This document shows, one piece after another, positions 55,669-63,842 of a DNA stretch of 64,000 nucleotides. The translations under genes were made by a program, and so were the position numbers. Under the pieces are notes generated by a model, which saw only the letters and a list, made by a program, of their open reading frames with translations, ran no database searches and was not told the DNA's origin. This stretch comes from Kolteria novifilia (GTDB taxonomy: Bacteria; Planctomycetota; Planctomycetia; Kolteriales; Kolteriaceae). The DNA is taken from positions 5,642,001 to 5,706,000 of the forward strand of contig CP036279.1 of the NCBI GenBank assembly GCA_007748055.1. The letters are read 5' to 3'. Within the stretch, counting starts at the first letter, position 1. Every line of letters starts with the position of its first letter.

Positions 55669-57477
55669 TTAGTCAATCTTCGGCGGGAACCAGCGTGGGG
55701 TCGTGCCGTGGAAGGGGTCGTTCTCGGGACGCATCCGCTCGATGAGGTCCTCGACCGAGAGCGGGTCGAGTTGCTCGTTGCCGCGAAGTCGTGGGGCGAC
55801 CTTTCCCTCCTCCGCCTCCCGCTTGCCGACGACGAGCAAGTAGGGAATGTGCATGGGAGCCGCATCGCGGATCTTGCGGTTGATCTTGTCGCTCTTGGTG
55901 TTGAGGTCGACGCGGAAGCCGGCCTCGAGCAGCTTGGTCGCAACCTCCTGGGCGTAGTCGTTGAGCTCGTCGGTGATTGGCAACACTCGGGCTTGGATCG
56001 GCGCCAGCCAGACGGGGAACGCGCCCGCGAAGTGCTCGATGAGAATCCCGAGGAAGCGATCGATCGACCCGTACAGGGCGCGATGGACCATGACCGCTCG
56101 ATGGGACGCGTTGTCGGGGCCGATGTAGGTGAGGTCGAAGCGTTCGGGCAGCGCCATGTCGAGCTGGATGGTGCCGCACTGGTGCTTGCGATTGAGGGCG
56201 TCGCGGAGCATGAAGTCGATCTTCGGCCCGTAGAAGGCCCCCGCTCCCTCGTCGACCTCGTAGGGTTTGCCCCAACGATCGAGGGCGCCGCGCAGACCGT
56301 CGGTCGCTTTCTCCCACATTTCGTCCGAGCCGATCGTCTTTTCCTCGGGCTTGGTCGAAAGACAAAGTTCGTACTCGAGCCCGAAGACCGAGTAGATGGT
56401 GTCGGCCAAGTCGATGACGCCGACGATCTCGTCGGTGATCTGTTCGGGGGTCATGAAGATGTGGGCATCGTCCTGGGTGAAGGCCCGAACGCGGCGCAGT
56501 CCGTCGAGCGCCCCCGACATCTCGTGACGATGAACGTGGCCCAGTTCGCCGACGCGCAGAGGGAGTTCGCGGAAGCTCTTGGGCGACTCGTTGTAAACGA
56601 GCATGCCGCCGGGACAATTCATCGGCTTGACCGCGCAGTCCTCCTCGTCGATCTGGAGGGTGTACATGTTCTCGCGGTAGTTGAACCAGTGGCCGGAGGT
56701 TTCCCACAGCTTGCGATCGAGGATGGTGGGGGTCTCGATGAAGACGTAGCCGCGCATCCGGTGCAACCGCTTCCAGAAGTCGAGCAACGCGTCTTTGACC
56801 GCGACGCCGTGGGGCAAATAGAAGGGATTGCCGCGGGCTTCGTCGTGGAAGCTGAAGAGGCCCATCTGCTTGCCGACGACGCGGTGATCGCGTTTTTCGG
56901 CCTCGGCACGCCAGAAGAGATAGTCGTTGAGTTCTTCCTTGGTGGCGAACGCGACGCCGTAGATCCGGGTGAGCGAGGGGCGACTCGAGTCGCCGAGCCA
57001 GTAGGCCCCGGAGGTGCGGTCAATCTTGAAAATGTTGGGTTTGAGGTCGCGGGTCTTCTCAACGTGGGGACCCTCGCACAAGTCGTCGAAGGGTCCGTTG
57101 GTGTAGAAGCTCACTTCCGCGTTGCCAGCTTCCTTGAGCCGCTGGCAGTGCTCGACCTTGTAGACCTCGCCGCGTCCGGTCAGGTACTCGAGGGCCTCGT
57201 CGACGGGCAGGACGCGTTTCTCGAACTGTTGATTCTCTTTGAGAATCGCCCGCATCCGCTTTTGAATCTCGGGGAGATCCTCCTCGCCGAGGGCTTCCTC
57301 GTCGCCGAAGTCGAAGTCGTAGTAGAAGCCGTTGTCGATCGGCGGACCGAACGCGAGCTTGGCGTTGGGGCGCATCTGCAGCACGGCCTGGGCGAGGACA
57401 TGCGCCAGCGAATGGCGGATCTTGTAGAGGTCGTCCTTGACTTTCGGGGCCTTCTCCCGAACGGCTTCTGGGCTCAT
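55669..57477 (-). CDS. thrS: Threonyl-tRNA synthetase (no TGS domain)
   Basis: 602 residues. It begins almost at the editing domain (HSLAHVLAQ with the His-x-x-x-His pair at residues 22 and 26, then CEGPHVEKT), so the usual N-terminal TGS domain of about 60 residues is absent. The class II core follows: motif 2 (GELGHVHRHEMSG), the zinc Cys in KPMNCPGGM, and motif 3 (VMVHRALYGSIDRFLGILIE). The C-terminal anticodon-binding domain has PIQARVLPITDELNDYA. It is complete in all catalytic parts. It lies between flhB (150 bases upstream) and the coiled-coil gene. Confidence 0.96.
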   Translation of the reverse strand: MSPEAVREKAPKVKDDLYKIRHSLAHVLAQAVLQMRPNAKLAFGPPIDNGFYYDFDFGDEEALGEEDLPEIQKRMRAILKENQQFEKRVLPVDEALEYLTGRGEVYKVEHCQRLKEAGNAEVSFYTNGPFDDLCEGPHVEKTRDLKPNIFKIDRTSGAYWLGDSSRPSLTRIYGVAFATKEELNDYLFWRAEAEKRDHRVVGKQMGLFSFHDEARGNPFYLPHGVAVKDALLDFWKRLHRMRGYVFIETPTILDRKLWETSGHWFNYRENMYTLQIDEEDCAVKPMNCPGGMLVYNESPKSFRELPLRVGELGHVHRHEMSGALDGLRRVRAFTQDDAHIFMTPEQITDEIVGVIDLADTIYSVFGLEYELCLSTKPEEKTIGSDEMWEKATDGLRGALDRWGKPYEVDEGAGAFYGPKIDFMLRDALNRKHQCGTIQLDMALPERFDLTYIGPDNASHRAVMVHRALYGSIDRFLGILIEHFAGAFPVWLAPIQARVLPITDELNDYAQEVATKLLEAGFRVDLNTKSDKINRKIRDAAPMHIPYLLVVGKREAEEGKVAPRLRGNEQLDPLSVEDLIERMRPENDPFHGTTPRWFPPKID

Positions 57478-57626
57478 CTCGCGTCGGTTCCTTCATGATC
57501 ATCGAGCCGCACGCACTCGCGGCGGGCCATGCGGTCGCGCATCCTACCATTTTCACAACCCAGCCCCGCCGGGCAACCCCAGGCACAATCTCCCGAGAGA
57601 AGGGACACGCCACCGTCCGCCCAGGT

Positions 57627-58721
57627 TCAGGCGTCCCCCCGTCCGTGACGCATGTCCGAGGAGCGGCGGCCGGAGATCTGGTAAACGTACGCGAGGATTT
57701 CGGCGACCGCCTGGAAGGTATCCTCCGGGATCATTCGGTCGAGCGTCGCGCTCTTGAACAAGTAGCGTGCCAACGGCTTGTTTTCGATGATCGGGATGCC
57801 GTTTTCGTTCGCCAGTTCGCGGATGCGCTGAGCGATGTTTCCCGCGCCAAGCGCCACGACCATGGGAGCGTCCATCTCGTCGACGTTGTACTTGAGGGCG
57901 ACGGCGATCTCGGTCGGGTTGGTGATGACGACTTCGGCCTCGGGGACGGCCTGCATCATCCGCTGACGGGCCAATTCCGCCTGGATCTGCCGCCGACGCG
58001 ACTTGATCTGCGGGTCACCCTCGACGTCCTTGCCCTCCTCCTTCACCTCCTGGCGCGTCATCTTCATGTCGCGTTCGTTCTGGTAGATCTGAAAGGCGTA
58101 GTCCGCCGCCCCAAGCGTCAACAGGACCGCGACCAGCGAGTAGCCGAGCGTGAGAAACCGATTGAACGCGTAGCCCCCCATCACCGGAAAGGGCATCCCG
58201 AGCAGCGCGCTCAGCGGCAACAGCTCGCCGGAGATGAAGAGATACGCGACGGTGCCGACCACCGCGACCTTGGCCAAATCGGTCGCGACCCGCACCAGAG
58301 TCCGCGTCGAGAAGATCCGCTGAAAGCCGTTGATCGGATTGATCGCGTTGAGGTTGAAGTAGTTTTTGTCGTAAGCGAGCAACAAGCCGCGGGTTTGGAA
58401 GATGTTAACCCCCAACGCCGTTGCCACCAGGATCGAGAGGATCGGCAGCAGTGCCAAAAACGCGAGGATCGCGAGTTTCGCGATCTCGATCCGCACCCGT
58501 TCGATGCTCAAGTCGAGCCAGGGCGTTCCCAGGCAGTAGCGGAGCACGCGAATCGCCTCGCCGAGCATCATCAACCCGAAGACGTGAAAGCTGACGACCG
58601 CGGCGAGCAGGATCGCGGCGCCGTTGAGATCGCGACTGGTCGCGACTTGACCACGATTGCGGGCTTGCTCCCGCCGCCGTGGCGTCGCTGACTCGGTCCT
58701 CTCGCCTACGTCCTCCGCCAT
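57627..58721 (-). CDS. flhB: Flagellar export switch protein FlhB
   Basis: 364 residues. Four membrane helices lie in residues 35-205; then the cytoplasmic domain with the autocleavage motif. The motif here is N268-P269-T270-E271 (in VVITNPTEIAVAL), where most FlhB proteins have NPTH. The rest of the cleavage context is normal. FlhB switches export from rod/hook to filament proteins. The start lies 10 bases past the fliR stop, so they share a transcript. Confidence 0.96.
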   Translation of the reverse strand: MAEDVGERTESATPRRREQARNRGQVATSRDLNGAAILLAAVVSFHVFGLMMLGEAIRVLRYCLGTPWLDLSIERVRIEIAKLAILAFLALLPILSILVATALGVNIFQTRGLLLAYDKNYFNLNAINPINGFQRIFSTRTLVRVATDLAKVAVVGTVAYLFISGELLPLSALLGMPFPVMGGYAFNRFLTLGYSLVAVLLTLGAADYAFQIYQNERDMKMTRQEVKEEGKDVEGDPQIKSRRRQIQAELARQRMMQAVPEAEVVITNPTEIAVALKYNVDEMDAPMVVALGAGNIAQRIRELANENGIPIIENKPLARYLFKSATLDRMIPEDTFQAVAEILAYVYQISGRRSSDMRHGRGDA

Positions 58722-58731
58722 CGTTCTCCGC

Positions 58732-59526
58732 TCACTCGGAAGTCAGGTTGTCGATCGCCAGGTACGCCGAGCCGAACGCGTCGGCCATTTGATCGGCGAA
58801 GACGACGCCCGCCGCTCGAATCGTCGTCATCACGATGAAGGTGCCCAGCAGAATCCGAACCGCGAACCCGATCGAGAGGAAGTTGAGCTGGGGCACCGTC
58901 CGGCCCACAAATCCCATCGCGATCTCGGTCATCACCAGCGCGATCGTCCCCGGAGCGGCGACGCGGACGGCGAACTGCATCGTTTGCTGGAAGAAACTCA
59001 TCACCAACTCGAACACCGACGCGTGCAACGTGACCTCGCCGACCGGAATGAGCCGAAAGCTGTCGAGCAGCGCGGCGAACATCTCGCGGTCCCCCCCCAT
59101 GCCGAGAAAGATGTAGGTCGCGACCGTGACGTAGACCGCCGCGAGCGTCGAGGCTTGCTCATCGAGTTGCGGATTGAAGATGTTCGCTAGCGCCAAACCC
59201 ATCTGCTGACCGACGACTTGTCCCGCCAACTGCAAAGCCTGGATCATCATTCGGAGCATGTTGCCGACCGTGAACCCAACGAGGAGTTCCCCGGCCATCA
59301 TGAAGATGATGTCGACCATGTTTTGCGGCGTCAACGAGGGGGCCTGGGTCGCGCCGGTCACCATGAACGAAATCGCCAACACGAGGTAGATGCGCAGCGA
59401 CGTGGGAAAGGAGTTGCCCGAGATGAGCGGGCCGAAGAGGACGATCCCCGCGACCCGGGTCATGACCAGCACGAACGTCGTGATCTCCAGTTGAAGAAAG
59501 TCGATCAACGAGAGAGGAGCGTTCAT
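58732..59526 (-). CDS. fliR: Flagellar export gate protein FliR
   Basis: 264 residues with several membrane helices (TTFVLVMTRVAGIVLFGPLI, IYLVLAISFMVTG, IFMMAGELLVGFTVGNML, YVTVATYIFLGMGG). The order of helices and the F-G-P-L and GQQMGLALANIFNPQ blocks mark FliR. It forms the export gate with FliP and FliQ. It is separated from fliQ by 866 bases that contain a repeat array, unlike the usual tight fliPQR order. No strong ribosome-binding site is seen. Confidence 0.95.
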   Translation of the reverse strand: MNAPLSLIDFLQLEITTFVLVMTRVAGIVLFGPLISGNSFPTSLRIYLVLAISFMVTGATQAPSLTPQNMVDIIFMMAGELLVGFTVGNMLRMMIQALQLAGQVVGQQMGLALANIFNPQLDEQASTLAAVYVTVATYIFLGMGGDREMFAALLDSFRLIPVGEVTLHASVFELVMSFFQQTMQFAVRVAAPGTIALVMTEIAMGFVGRTVPQLNFLSIGFAVRILLGTFIVMTTIRAAGVVFADQMADAFGSAYLAIDNLTSE

Positions 59527-59595
59527 GATGGCCCATTCGGTCGATGGCGAAAGGGAGGCGTCGCCTCTTCGTCCATGTATTGGTCCACTGCCCGA

Positions 59596-60128
59596 CCTCT
59601 CCCCGTGGGAGAGGTCGTCATGTGTTCCCCTCTCCCCGTGGGAGAGGTCGTCATGTGTTCCCCTCTCCCCGTGGGAGAGGTCGTCATGTGTTCCCCTCTC
59701 CCCGTGGGAGAGGTCGTCATGTGTTCCCCTCTCCCCGTGGGAGAGGTCGTCATGTGTTCCCCTCTCCCCGTGGGAGAGGTCGTCATGTGTTCCCCTCTCC
59801 CCGTGGGAGAGGTCGTCATGTGTTCCCCTCTCCCCGTGGGAGAGGTCGTCATGTGTTCCCCTCTCCCCGTGGGAGAGGTCGTCATGTGTTCCCCTCTCCC
59901 CGTGGGAGAGGTCGTCATGTGTTCCCCTCTCCCCGTGGGAGAGGTCGTCATGTGTTCCCCTCTCCCCGTGGGAGAGGTCGTCATGTGTTCCCCTCTCCCC
60001 GTGGGAGAGGTCGTCATGTGTTCCCCTCTCCCCGTGGGAGAGGGGTTAGGGGTGAGGGGGTTCATCATCAACGATTGACTCTGTTTCACCGAATCATCTC
60101 TCCCTCACCCGGCTCCCCGCATTCACCC
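59596..60128 (+). repeat. 33-bp tandem palindromic array inside fliQ-fliR
   Basis: Thirteen full 33-bp units (CCTCTCCCCGTGGGAGAGG then TCGTCATGTGTTCC), nearly identical, with a last unit that continues as GGTTAGGGGTGAGGGGG and CCCTCACCCGGCTC. Each unit can fold into a hairpin. Protein-like frames (an 11-residue repeat) are artefacts on both strands. The array lies between the fliQ stop and the fliR start. Confidence 0.96.
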
Positions 60129-60163
60129 GTGGATGTCCGTTCTCGAATGACTTGCGACTCCCG

Positions 60164-60187
60164 CATGCCCACGCAAGCGTGGGCATG
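60164..60187. repeat. Perfect 11-bp inverted repeat
   Basis: CATGCCCACGC AA GCGTGGGCATG. The same family as 49250-49303. The rest of 60129-60392, between fliQ and the array, shows no gene. Confidence 0.8.
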
Positions 60188-60392
60188 GCACCCAAGAGAC
60201 TCCGGATGACGACATGAACGATCGGAACGCTAACAGCCCGTTGATCTATTCGCTGCCGGCTGCGAACGGCTCTATTGACCAATCTCGGCGTTCGAAAAAC
60301 TCGACGAATCTACGGATTCGCCTGCGATTCTCCTCCTTGATCTTGGCCAACATGGCTCGTTCTCGCCTTGGCCCGCTTAAATCAACGGACTG

Positions 60393-60659
60393 CTAAAAGC
60401 GACTCGGAATCGTCAAGTAGAGGTCGGTCGTGAACTCCGTCACGTGCGTCATGATCCAGGGCAGCGCGAGAATCACCACCGCGAGCGTCACGAGGATCTT
60501 CGGAACAAACGAGAGGGTCTGTTCCTGAATCGACGTGATCGACTGAAAGAGACTCACTGTCAGTCCCACGATCATGCCCGTCACCATCGCCGGCATCGCG
60601 ACCAGTAGGGTCACGTAGAGGGCCGAACGGCCCAAATCGGTCGCGGTCTCAATGGTCAC
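60393..60659 (-). CDS. fliQ: Flagellar export gate protein FliQ
   Basis: 88 residues with two membrane helices (LYVTLLVAMPAMVTGMIVGL and LVTLAVVILALPWIM) and the conserved SITSIQEQTLSFVPKI loop. FliQ is a small gate subunit, 4 per pore. The start is GTG with GGAGAT upstream. It follows fliP by 55 bases. Confidence 0.95.
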   Translation of the reverse strand: MTIETATDLGRSALYVTLLVAMPAMVTGMIVGLTVSLFQSITSIQEQTLSFVPKILVTLAVVILALPWIMTHVTEFTTDLYLTIPSRF

Positions 60660-60714
60660 GACAACATCTCCATCCCTGAGTCGGTCTCATCCCAGTCGGC
60701 GCGAGTCATCACCC

Positions 60715-61575
60715 TCACCCACCCGTCGTCGACACGTAGTCGGTCAACGGCGAGAAGCTAATCAGCAGGGTCTCGGCGATCAGCCGCCAACCATCGACGA
60801 GAACGAACAAAAGGAGCTTGAAGGGGAGCGAAATCAGCACCGGCGGCAACATCATCATGCCCATGCTGACCAAGATCGACGAAATGGCCATGTCGATGAT
60901 CAGGAACGGGAGAAAGAGCTGAAAGCCGATCAGGAACGCGGTCCGCAGTTCGCTCAGCAAGTACGCCGGCAGTAGGACGCTTAGCGGTACGTCGTCGTAA
61001 GTCTGGATCGAATCGGCGTCGATCGTCGGGTTGTAGTCGACGAAGAGCCAGACATCGTCCTGGTTGCTGGTATTTTCGATCTGCTGGGCCATGAAGTCGC
61101 GTAGCGGGTCGATCAGTCCCGCCATCAACTGATCCGCGTCGATGCGCCCTTCTGAATAGGGAACGACGGCATTCTCGTACATGTTCTCGCCGATCGGCAT
61201 CATGATGTGAAACGTCATGAAGAGCGCGATCGTGGTCAGGACGCTACTCGGCGGTAGTTGCTGCGTCCCCAGAGCCTGTCGCGTGATCGACAAGACGATG
61301 ATGATCCGGACGAACGAGGTCGTCATGATGATGATCGCCGGCGCCAACGTGAGCACCGTCAGCAACAGGAAGAGGATCATGGTGTTGGTCAGCCGCCGCG
61401 GACCAAACCACTCCTCGAGTTCCGGGGGCTGGAGTTGTCCCAGAATCTGCGCCGGATCGGCGACCGCCGCCCCCTGCTGCTGTGCGAAGGCCGGCATCGG
61501 CGCCGCGAGCACCACAAGGAGAGCCAGCGAGGCGATCGAAAGCCAACGCGACGTTCGGTCCCGGTTGCCCGCCAT
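60715..61575 (-). CDS. fliP: Flagellar export gate protein FliP
   Basis: 286 residues. Signal peptide (SIASLALLVVLAAPMPAFAQ), then FliP helices: ILFLLLTVLTLAPAIIIMTT, FVRIIIVLSITRQALGTQ, then PAYLLSELRTAFLIGFQLFLPFLIIDMAIS with the conserved Glu-Leu-x-x-Ala-Phe. FliP forms the core of the export pore. Its start overlaps the fliO stop as TGATG, so translation is coupled. The longer frame to 61791 lies inside fliO. Confidence 0.96.
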   Translation of the reverse strand: MAGNRDRTSRWLSIASLALLVVLAAPMPAFAQQQGAAVADPAQILGQLQPPELEEWFGPRRLTNTMILFLLLTVLTLAPAIIIMTTSFVRIIIVLSITRQALGTQQLPPSSVLTTIALFMTFHIMMPIGENMYENAVVPYSEGRIDADQLMAGLIDPLRDFMAQQIENTSNQDDVWLFVDYNPTIDADSIQTYDDVPLSVLLPAYLLSELRTAFLIGFQLFLPFLIIDMAISSILVSMGMMMLPPVLISLPFKLLLFVLVDGWRLIAETLLISFSPLTDYVSTTGG

Positions 61576-62450
61576 CAGGAATTGGCCCTCGCTTTCCAGT
61601 CGAGGATGGTCTTGCGTACGTCCTGAAGTTGCTCGGAGAAGCTGCTCGAGGCTGGCTTTCCAGCCTCCTCGGCGTTCGGCGGCTCGACGATATCGTTCTC
61701 GGGCTCGATGTCGCTCGAGAAGGACTGCCGCCCGCCGGCGAACATGTCGCGAAAGGCCTTGGTCGTCGACTTTGGCTGCGCTTGCATGCACTGGCCCTTG
61801 AGGACGTCGATCTCCTCGGGATCGGTGATCTCCGTGAGCGTCTGCATGCGATCGCCCGAATAGCCAACGAGCAGGATGCGTCCGCCACAGCGGACGAGAC
61901 AGACGGCGTGCTTCGGCGAGAGCAAGGAACGATGGAGTACGTGAACCGGGCCGCCATCGTCCGGAAGGCTACTCATGCCAGGGACGATCCGCTTGAGAGC
62001 CCGGCTGCTTCCGAAGATCAGGCAAAGGACAATCACCAGGCCCGCGCCAGTCGTGACCCACCAGGCCCACTGCCGAGCGGCGAAACCCTTCTCGCCTTGA
62101 GGAGAACTCGTCGCGTCCTTCTCTCGGGGTCGCAGGCGCGTCGGCTGGCGACGGGGCGACACGGCCAAGGAAGTTCCCTGCTCGGTTGCGTTGTCGGCGG
62201 CTTTCCGAACCTCGGGAGTGACCGCGACGGAGGCCGCTGGGCGGACCATCGGGTCGACCCGCTCAATGCGGGCCGCGGGTGGTTGAGGGGTAGCGGCATC
62301 CGCTCGCGGAATTCGCCTTGTCGCCGAGCCCGAGTCAACCGCATAGGGTGCGGGCGGCTCGTTGGCGACTGCGGTGGGAACGTTGGCGCTGGCTTTGGTC
62401 TCGCCCGCCCCAAGAATGAGGAGGGCGACAAACGCCGAGGTGATGGTCAT
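61575..62450 (-). CDS. fliO: Flagellar protein FliO
   Basis: 291 residues, longer than most FliO. Signal-like start, a long disordered Pro/Ala/Arg-rich region (residues 25-120), one membrane helix (WVTTGAGLVIVLCLIFGSS), then the FliO domain (VHVLHRSLLSPKHAVCLV, then GGRILLVGYSGDRMQTL) and a helical tail. FliO helps assembly of the FliP/FliR core. It is coupled to fliP. The long N-terminal region outside the membrane is unusual and may bind the cell wall (inference). Confidence 0.92.
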   Translation of the reverse strand: MTITSAFVALLILGAGETKASANVPTAVANEPPAPYAVDSGSATRRIPRADAATPQPPAARIERVDPMVRPAASVAVTPEVRKAADNATEQGTSLAVSPRRQPTRLRPREKDATSSPQGEKGFAARQWAWWVTTGAGLVIVLCLIFGSSRALKRIVPGMSSLPDDGGPVHVLHRSLLSPKHAVCLVRCGGRILLVGYSGDRMQTLTEITDPEEIDVLKGQCMQAQPKSTTKAFRDMFAGGRQSFSSDIEPENDIVEPPNAEEAGKPASSSFSEQLQDVRKTILDWKARANS

Positions 62451-62768
62451 GGTGCGGCACTCCCTTGCCTACTCCCCAACGGAGGGGACGGCGTGATCGC
62501 ACCGTCGCGGGCGCGTCACTGGCCCCGAAACCGATCCTTGGTTCCGGGTTCGACTCCCAGCCCCCTTCGATGGATCCCATCGCAAGAGGCGGCCTGAAAG
62601 CCCTCGAATGCGAGATGCGATGTCGAACGAAGCACCGTCCGACCGACGATGCTTGCCCGAACCCTAGCGCGCCGGTCCAACTTAAAGTTGGTTTCGGTCT
62701 TGCCCTAACCCTTTGGCACTAGCTGACAAGCAGCCCGTGGCACCCTAACATTTCAGTAGACCAAAGCA
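62451..62768. other. Intergenic stretch between fliN and fliO
   Basis: 318 bases with no gene. 62706-62749 holds a dispersed repeat (TTTGGCACTAGCTGACAAGC and CCGTGGCACC); a second copy at 63623-63665 has perfect arms CACTGGCTG ACAAG CAGCCAGTG. A tRNA-like T-arm sequence near 62544 is rejected. Confidence 0.6.
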
Positions 62769-63230
62769 CTAGCTGCCCGCTTCCGGCTTGTCACGGCCGA
62801 TGATCTCGGAAATGCGGACGCAAAAATTGTCGTTGAGCACGAGAACCTCGCCGCGCGCCAACAGCTGACCGTTGACGTAGACGTCGACCGGGTCCCCGGC
62901 GAGCTTTTCGAGTGGCACGATCGACCCGTCGCGGAGCTTGAGGACATCCTCGATGTACATCCGGGTGCGTCCGAGTTCGACGCGGACGTTCAAGTCGACG
63001 TCGGCGATCAAGCTCAAGTCATCATCAAGGCCGCCCGCTTGTTCCGCGGAGCCGAGTTCGGGAGTCTGAAAGGGCTGGACGTCGAGTTGCCCAATATTGG
63101 GAGCGGGAGCCGCATCCGACGGAGGTGCCGGAGCCCCGGCAGCCCCTTGATCGGGCTGGGCGTCGCCTCCCATCGAGCCGAAGAGCTGTTCGATCTCCGA
63201 CTGGTCTAGCAGTCCCTCGTCGCCACCCAC
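62769..63230 (-). CDS. fliN: Flagellar motor switch protein FliN
   Basis: 153 residues. N-terminal [15 protein letters not shown], a Pro/Ala linker, then the FliN/SpoA domain ([61 protein letters not shown] and RISEII). FliN is part of the C-ring. The GTG start at 63230 follows GGGAGG; a TTG at 63248 in the same frame is possible. It is the first gene of the minus-strand run to flhB. Confidence 0.93.
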   Translation of the reverse strand: MGGDEGLLDQSEIEQLFGSMGGDAQPDQGAAGAPAPPSDAAPAPNIGQLDVQPFQTPELGSAEQAGGLDDDLSLIADVDLNVRVELGRTRMYIEDVLKLRDGSIVPLEKLAGDPVDVYVNGQLLARGEVLVLNDNFCVRISEIIGRDKPEAGS

Positions 63231-63248
63231 TCTTCCGAAGCCTCCCAA

Positions 63249-63842
63249 ACTTCCAGGCTGATCGTTTGATGGCTAGGCGAGAAATCTCGCCCTTCTTGTC
63301 ATTCAAACACGCGCCCAGAGATGGGTCAAGCCTTCTGAGGCTACCTCCGGGTCGGAGACGTCCCTCAATCCGGCGCCCCTTCGGGGCTCAGATGGTGCGC
63401 GAGACCAGCCGAGTCGTTGCCCCCTGGCGAGTCACCCCTGTCGCTTCGCGGCTCAAGATTGGCCACCGTGCTCTGTTCCAACTGGAAACTAGACTCCGTC
63501 TCAATTCTTGGCACTGGCTTCGACTCGCTACATCGGCACGGGACTTTGTCGGGCTGCGCCGAATGGCTGATTCTCGGGCGGACGACCCAATCTTGAGACG
63601 AAGCCTGGTGCGGGTATCGTCTTAACCTTTTGGCACTGGCTGACAAGCAGCCAGTGGCCCCCAACGCGAACGTCTCACGGCGAGAAGCTTTTAGGGAGAT
63701 GGTCGCGCCAGAAGGGCCGAACCGTGAGGGAGAGGCCAGAGAGCGGCATGATCCGAAGTGGGCCGCCCATTGGACAGCCCGCCGAATAGCCCTAAACCAA
63801 GACAGCAAAAGATCTTACCACGCAGAGAAGAGCCGAATGGTC
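63249..63842. other. Intergenic stretch upstream of fliN
   Basis: No credible gene in 594 bases. Seen: GGCGAGA AA TCTCGCC at 63276-63291, about 46 bases upstream of the fliN start, and the CACTGGCTG/CAGCCAGTG hairpin at 63634-63656. A minus-strand frame of 147 codons (63365-63808) has no family pattern. Confidence 0.6.
63623..63665. repeat. Dispersed hairpin repeat, copy 2
   Basis: TAACCTTTTGGCACTGGCTG continues with ACAAGCAGCCAGTGG. It matches 62706-62749. A 9-bp perfect stem with a 5-base loop. Confidence 0.8.

Noticed and set aside
59218-60209. Open frames of 170-290 codons through the 59.6-kb array
   Set aside because: Same reason: a 33-bp unit without stops in several frames. They also overlap fliR on the other strand.
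62470-62570. tRNA gene, suggested by GGGTTCGACTCCC
   Set aside because: Only the T-arm looks right; the T-stem has a mismatch and no acceptor, D or anticodon arms could be built upstream.
62706-63665. Sigma-54 promoter from TGGCAC
   Set aside because: The second element (TTGC at the right distance) is absent, and the TGGCAC lies within a dispersed hairpin repeat.
63365-63808. A 147-codon minus-strand open frame upstream of fliN
   Set aside because: No family pattern, crosses a dispersed hairpin repeat, and has no ribosome-binding site.
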